Shown in pieces: positions 6,039-9,458 of a stretch of 9,458 nucleotides of DNA. The position numbers and the translations under genes are program-made. How positions within the stretch are numbered: the stretch's first letter is position 1; every line of letters starts with the position of its first letter. The notes below the pieces were generated by a model. The model had not been told where the DNA came from, did not search any database, and saw nothing but the letters and a program-made list of their open reading frames with translations. The stretch comes from Nocardioidaceae bacterium (GTDB taxonomy: Bacteria > Actinomycetota > Actinomycetes > Propionibacteriales > Nocardioidaceae), in contig JACCSH010000062.1 of NCBI GenBank assembly GCA_013813125.1, forward strand, positions 1 to 9,458. Direction: 5' to 3'.

Positions 6039-7702
6039 AAACTTCCGCGCTTTTGGCCCCACTGCGAAGCGTGCTGCATCTGTGGCGGCGCTCGATCCAG
6101 GCTCGGGTGGTCATCGGGACACTGACCCTTTCGACGGTGCTGGCGTTGCTCGCCGGCTGGGTGGTGCTGCGCAACGTGACCAATGGCGTCCTCGACAGCA
6201 AACGGGAGGCCGCCTTGTCCCAGGCGGCAGCAGGGTTTGCCGCCGCCCAGTCTCGACTCGACAGTGCCCCCGACGTCGACCTGCTGGATGTAGGGGCGGT
6301 GCTCAACCCGCTGCTGGACGTGCTTGCCCCCCGGGCAGAGGCAGTCGACGACTATGGCATCGTCGCGTTGGGTCCTGGGTCACTGACCGGCCCAGCGTCG
6401 GAGGGCGGCGTACTCGATGCTGGCTTCCAGTTCGACGCGGACGCCTCGATCCCGCAGGAACTGCTGGAGAAGGTACGTTCGACCGAAGGCAGTTGGCGCG
6501 CCTACACGACCATTCACCCTGCCGAGGCTGGTCAGCCGACCCAGCCCGGGTTGGTAGTCGGTTCCCAGATCCAGGTGCCACCGAGCGCCGAGCAGAGCAC
6601 CGGTAGGACCTTCGCGATCTTCTACATGTTCCCCCTGCAAGAACAGCGGGAGACGCTTTCTGTGCTGCGCAGCGCCCTCATCACGACGGGTGCGATCCTC
6701 ATTCTCTTGTTGGGCACGATCGCCTGGCTGGTCACGCGACAGGTGGTGACACCGGTTCGTCTGGCACGTCGCATCGCCGAACGGCTCGCCAGCGGCCGGC
6801 TCGAGGAGAGGATGCATGTCAGAGGGGAGGACGACATAGCGCGCCTCGGCTTGTCCTTCAACCAGATGGCGAGCAGCTTGCAGTCCCAGATCCGCCAGCT
6901 CGAGGAGCTGTCGAGAGTGCAACGACGATTCGTCGCCGACGTGAGCCATGAGCTGCGAACTCCCTTGACCACCGTGCGAATGGCCGCCGACGTCCTGCAC
7001 GATGCCCGCCAGGGCTTTGACGGTGCAACGGCGCGGTCGGCTGAGCTGCTGCAGGCCGAGCTGGACCGCTTCGAGCTGCTGCTGACCGACCTCCTCGAGA
7101 TCAGCCGATTCGACGCGGGAGCGGCGCAGCTCGAGCTTGGCGATGTGGACGTGCGTGACGTGGTCGAGCGGGCCATCGAGGCTTCCTCGGCCTTCGCGGC
7201 CGACCGGGACACAGAGCTGACCGCCGACCTGCCCACCACCCCTTGCCTGGTTGAGGCTGATGCGCGTCGACTCGACCGGATCCTTCGCAACCTCGTCGTC
7301 AACGCGATCAACTACGGCGAGGGGCGAAGCGTCGAGGTACAGGTGGCAACCACTCCGGAGGCCGTTGCAGTCACCGTGCGCGACCACGGTGTGGGCCTTC
7401 GGCCGGGGGAGGAGAACATGGTGTTCAACCGGTTCTGGCGGGCTGATCCAGCCCGCGCTCGAACCCGTGGTGGAACAGGGCTGGGTCTGTCGATCGCTTT
7501 GGAGGACACGACGCTGCACGGAGGCAGGCTCGAGGCGTGGGGGAGGCCGGGCGTCGGGTCGGTGTTTCGGGTGGTACTCCCGCGCCGTGCCGGCGGCGAG
7601 TGGACCGAGGACCCGCTTCCACTGAAGCCGCTGGACGCGGACCTGGCTATGGTGGGAGCGCCCTATGTGCGTTTGTCCGGCTCAGCCAAGGGGGCCTTAT
7701 GA
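6029..7702 (+). CDS. mtrB: Membrane sensor histidine kinase MtrB
   Basis: A 557-residue inner-membrane histidine kinase, partner of MtrA. A cytoplasmic N-terminal tail is followed by TM1 at about 27-49, a large extracytoplasmic sensor region (about 50-212), TM2 at about 213-235 and a HAMP linker (about 236-289). The HisKA domain carries FVADVSHELRTPL with phospho-acceptor His307. The ATPase domain shows the N box RNLVVNAINYG (420-430, Asn425), G1 DHGVGL (452-457), F box FNRFWRAD (466-473) and G2 GGTGLGLSIA (481-490). A 38-residue tail follows the kinase core. Length is close to the 567 residues of mycobacterial MtrB. The ATG lies 6 bp beyond the mtrA stop; only the modest AGGCGG at 6013-6018 can act as SD and it is folded in a hairpin, suggesting coupling to mtrA. 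The stop overlaps lpqB by 4 bp. In relatives the sensor region is the site where LpqB acts. Confidence 0.96.
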   Translation: MPAQTSALLAPLRSVLHLWRRSIQARVVIGTLTLSTVLALLAGWVVLRNVTNGVLDSKREAALSQAAAGFAAAQSRLDSAPDVDLLDVGAVLNPLLDVLAPRAEAVDDYGIVALGPGSLTGPASEGGVLDAGFQFDADASIPQELLEKVRSTEGSWRAYTTIHPAEAGQPTQPGLVVGSQIQVPPSAEQSTGRTFAIFYMFPLQEQRETLSVLRSALITTGAILILLLGTIAWLVTRQVVTPVRLARRIAERLASGRLEERMHVRGEDDIARLGLSFNQMASSLQSQIRQLEELSRVQRRFVADVSHELRTPLTTVRMAADVLHDARQGFDGATARSAELLQAELDRFELLLTDLLEISRFDAGAAQLELGDVDVRDVVERAIEASSAFAADRDTELTADLPTTPCLVEADARRLDRILRNLVVNAINYGEGRSVEVQVATTPEAVAVTVRDHGVGLRPGEENMVFNRFWRADPARARTRGGTGLGLSIALEDTTLHGGRLEAWGRPGVGSVFRVVLPRRAGGEWTEDPLPLKPLDADLAMVGAPYVRLSGSAKGAL

Positions 7703-7713
7703 CCATGGGGTCA
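7688..7713 (+). promoter_or_regulatory. lpqB ribosome-binding site flanked by two small hairpins
   Basis: The SD-like AAGGGGG (7688-7694) lies four bases before the ATG at 7699 and ten before the ATG at 7705. It can pair with itself as AAGG (7688-7691) with CCTT (7695-7698). Immediately after, TGACC (7700-7704) pairs with GGTCA (7709-7713) around the loop ATGG, putting the mtrB stop in a stem and the second ATG in the loop. The first stem is short (4 bp, 3-base loop) and may be unstable. Confidence 0.4.
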
Positions 7714-9450
7714 CGAGTTCTCTGGCTACTGCGAGTGCTCGTCGTGTCGAGTCTGCTCACGTCGTGCGTCTCCATCCCCGAGAGCTCAGACGTGCAACCA
7801 GGTCGCGGCATGAATGCTCCGGAGGGGTCGGGGCTGATCAACAACGTTCCGCCTGGGCCGTCACCGGGCCAGAGTCAGGTCGAGGTCGTGCAGGGATTCT
7901 ACGGCGCCATGCTCGCCTACCCGCAGACATCGGCCCTCGCTCGGGAGTTCCTCGCACCCAAGGCGGCTGCGAGATGGAGCCCGCGAGGGCTGCATGTCTA
8001 TGAGGAACAAGAGCTGGTGGAGAACGCACGCGGGGTCTCCCTGCTGGCTCGGTTGGTGGGCGAAGTCGACGAGCGGGGGTCGTGGACGTCGCTCTCGCCA
8101 TCTAGGGTCGGCTTGACGACCAACCTCCGGCTCAGACAGGTGGAGCAGGAGTGGCGCATCGTCAACCCCCCGACGGGCACCTACGTGAGCCGCGAGTACT
8201 TCGACCGGTACTACGACCCGTTCTCGTTGTACTTCATGGACCCCACTCGAACGGTTCTGACGCCCGATCCGGTGTACCTGCTGCTCGGAGAGACGACCGC
8301 CACTGCCCTCGTGTCGGGGCTGCTCAAAGGCCCGACGCGGCGACTGGCTCCGGTGGTGTCGGTGAGCACCCCACGTGAGACGCAGATCGACGTGTCGGTG
8401 TCGATCAGCGACTCAGGGGTCGCCGAACTGCCGTTGAGCGAGGACTTCCTGCAGCTTTCTCCCGAGGACCACCAGTTGTTCGCCGCACAGCTGACCTGGA
8501 CGTTGCGACAGGTTCCCGAGATCGAGCAGATCACCGTGAGTGTCGATGGCAGTGAGATCGAGGTGCCGGGGGTAGGGAAGGTTTTCGGCGTCGACGAGTT
8601 CGCGGGGTTCGACCCCGCCGGATTCGCCCCTTCCCAGACGCTGTTCGCCCTCGGTCGCAACGGACTGGTGCAGGTCACCGAGAACGCGACCTCCGTGGCG
8701 TCAGCAGCCTCTCCGAACGGTGGCCTCGTTCGCTCTGCTGCGGTCAGCATTGCCGGGACCCTGGCAGCGACAGTGTCGGCTGACGGTGCATCGGTGGTGG
8801 TGACCAGCCTTTCGGGCGACACCACGGGAGGAGTCGGCGGTACGTGGTTCAAAAAGGGAACCGATCTGCTCAAGCCCTCCTGGGACGTGCACGATGTCTT
8901 GTGGCTCGTCGACCGGACACCGAAGGGGTCCACAATCTATGCCGGCGCCCAGGAGGGGATGCATGAAGTTCGTGCCCCCGGGCTCAACGGTGTCGCGATT
9001 GAGTCCTTCGCGGTCTCGCGCGACGGTGTGCGACTTGCCGCCATCGTGAGAAAGGGAAAGACTTCTCGACTCGTCATCGCCTTGATCAACCGGGACCCCC
9101 AAAGGCCGGACAGGGTCGCACTCGAACCTCCGACACCGGTCCAAGGCCAAGGCTTCGCCCTGGCCAACGGCTCTAACCTCGCGTGGGCGAGTCCGACGAC
9201 GGTCGTGGCTCTCACCGCCGCAGAGGGGGGGATGCCCGAGCCGGTGGAGATCGCGGTCGACGGGTCCAGCCAGTCCGAGACCGGAGGTTTCTTGCCGGCG
9301 AAGCCCGTCACGGTGGCGGCGGGTCCCAATGATGACGCACCTGTCACGTTCGGTACGGCGAACGGGCGGATCTACGTCCGCAGCCCTGACCTGCTGTGGC
9401 TGCCCTTCGGAGGGTCTCAGAGACTGCGGACGCCTTTCTACCCGGGCTGA
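7699..9450 (+). CDS. lpqB: MtrAB-associated lipoprotein LpqB
   Basis: A 583-residue secreted lipoprotein that in mycobacteria binds the MtrB extracellular domain and modulates MtrA phosphorylation. A basic residue and hydrophobic core (SRVLWLLRVLVVSSLL, 5-20) lead to the lipobox LTSC with lipidated Cys23. An N-terminal domain follows (about 55-185). A GerMN-like domain (about 190-290) begins at LLLGETTATALVSGLLKGPT and ends near ITVSVDG. The C-terminal half, about 310-583, resembles the LpqB beta-propeller region. The length equals my recollection of the M. tuberculosis protein. The start overlaps the mtrB stop (ATGA, 7699-7702), with AAGGGGG at 7688-7694 as RBS. A second ATG at 7705 would give 581 residues with better SD spacing and leave the signal intact, so the choice between them is open. 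The earlier in-frame start at 7537 lies within mtrB and would bury the signal peptide, so it is discarded. The gene is complete, with 8 bp of window left after its stop. Confidence 0.95.
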   Translation: MTMGSRVLWLLRVLVVSSLLTSCVSIPESSDVQPGRGMNAPEGSGLINNVPPGPSPGQSQVEVVQGFYGAMLAYPQTSALAREFLAPKAAARWSPRGLHVYEEQELVENARGVSLLARLVGEVDERGSWTSLSPSRVGLTTNLRLRQVEQEWRIVNPPTGTYVSREYFDRYYDPFSLYFMDPTRTVLTPDPVYLLLGETTATALVSGLLKGPTRRLAPVVSVSTPRETQIDVSVSISDSGVAELPLSEDFLQLSPEDHQLFAAQLTWTLRQVPEIEQITVSVDGSEIEVPGVGKVFGVDEFAGFDPAGFAPSQTLFALGRNGLVQVTENATSVASAASPNGGLVRSAAVSIAGTLAATVSADGASVVVTSLSGDTTGGVGGTWFKKGTDLLKPSWDVHDVLWLVDRTPKGSTIYAGAQEGMHEVRAPGLNGVAIESFAVSRDGVRLAAIVRKGKTSRLVIALINRDPQRPDRVALEPPTPVQGQGFALANGSNLAWASPTTVVALTAAEGGMPEPVEIAVDGSSQSETGGFLPAKPVTVAAGPNDDAPVTFGTANGRIYVRSPDLLWLPFGGSQRLRTPFYPG

Positions 9451-9458
9451 CGGCGGCA

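Noticed and set aside
5428..6606. Plus-strand open frame in another phase across mtrA and mtrB (392 codons)
   Set aside because: It crosses two well-defined genes, is rich in Arg/Gly/Pro as expected from a GC-driven shifted frame, and has no homology that I recognise.
6380..7519. Long open frame on the minus strand opposite mtrB (379 codons)
   Set aside because: The plus-strand frame encodes an intact histidine kinase with all motifs. Long antisense frames are expected opposite high-GC coding sequence, and the translation shows no recognisable domain.
7537..7698. N-terminal extension of lpqB from an upstream ATG inside mtrB
   Set aside because: It would place about 54 residues before the signal peptide and lipobox, abolishing export; the ATG at 7699 or 7705 fits the lipoprotein.
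1..9450. A mobile element, CRISPR array, defence island, tRNA or other novel multi-gene system
   Set aside because: I saw no transposase or integrase, no spaced repeats, no tRNA-like fold, and no block of foreign base composition. Every gene belongs to a conserved actinobacterial family in familiar order.

Overview
The window reads as a compact, high-GC actinobacterial chromosome segment with all eight genes on the + strand. The organism call rests on the adjacent mtrA-mtrB-lpqB genes, the long actinobacterial-type S-adenosylhomocysteinase, and the manB / Trm112-like / SIS-domain trio, all typical of Actinomycetota. From protein flavour and gene order I would guess a Propionibacteriales-like lineage (Nocardioidaceae or Propionibacteriaceae), but the genus cannot be fixed from the sequence alone.

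Layout. (1) 1-2652 is a tightly overlapping three-gene unit: phosphomannomutase/phosphoglucomutase (manB), a 65-residue Trm112-like zinc ribbon and a SIS/phosphosugar-isomerase-like protein, with 4-bp and 8-bp overlaps. (2) After a 96-bp gap, 2749-5196 holds a cation diffusion facilitator and, only 9 bp later, ahcY. (3) A 121-bp spacer carries a tandem copy of the end of ahcY and a hairpin. (4) 5318-9450 is the mtrA-mtrB-lpqB operon: response regulator, membrane histidine kinase and the lipoprotein that modulates the kinase. The genes are separated by 6 bp and then overlap by 4 bp.

How they work together. The first block supplies activated mannose precursors (Man-1-P, hence GDP-mannose) for glycans and glycolipids. 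The second pairs metal efflux with recycling of the methylation by-product SAH. The third senses envelope state and controls cell division, cell-wall and osmotic genes. The three modules are neighbours by conserved synteny; I see no evidence for one joint pathway.

Novelty. This is mostly conserved core genome and I did not find a new defence, mobile or biosynthetic system. The points worth a second look are small: a 23/24-bp tandem duplication spanning the ahcY stop codon, folded hairpins at the mtrA/mtrB and mtrB/lpqB junctions that enclose start and stop codons, the absence of manA next to an isomerase-like gene without the usual active-site motif, and a short insertion in ahcY.
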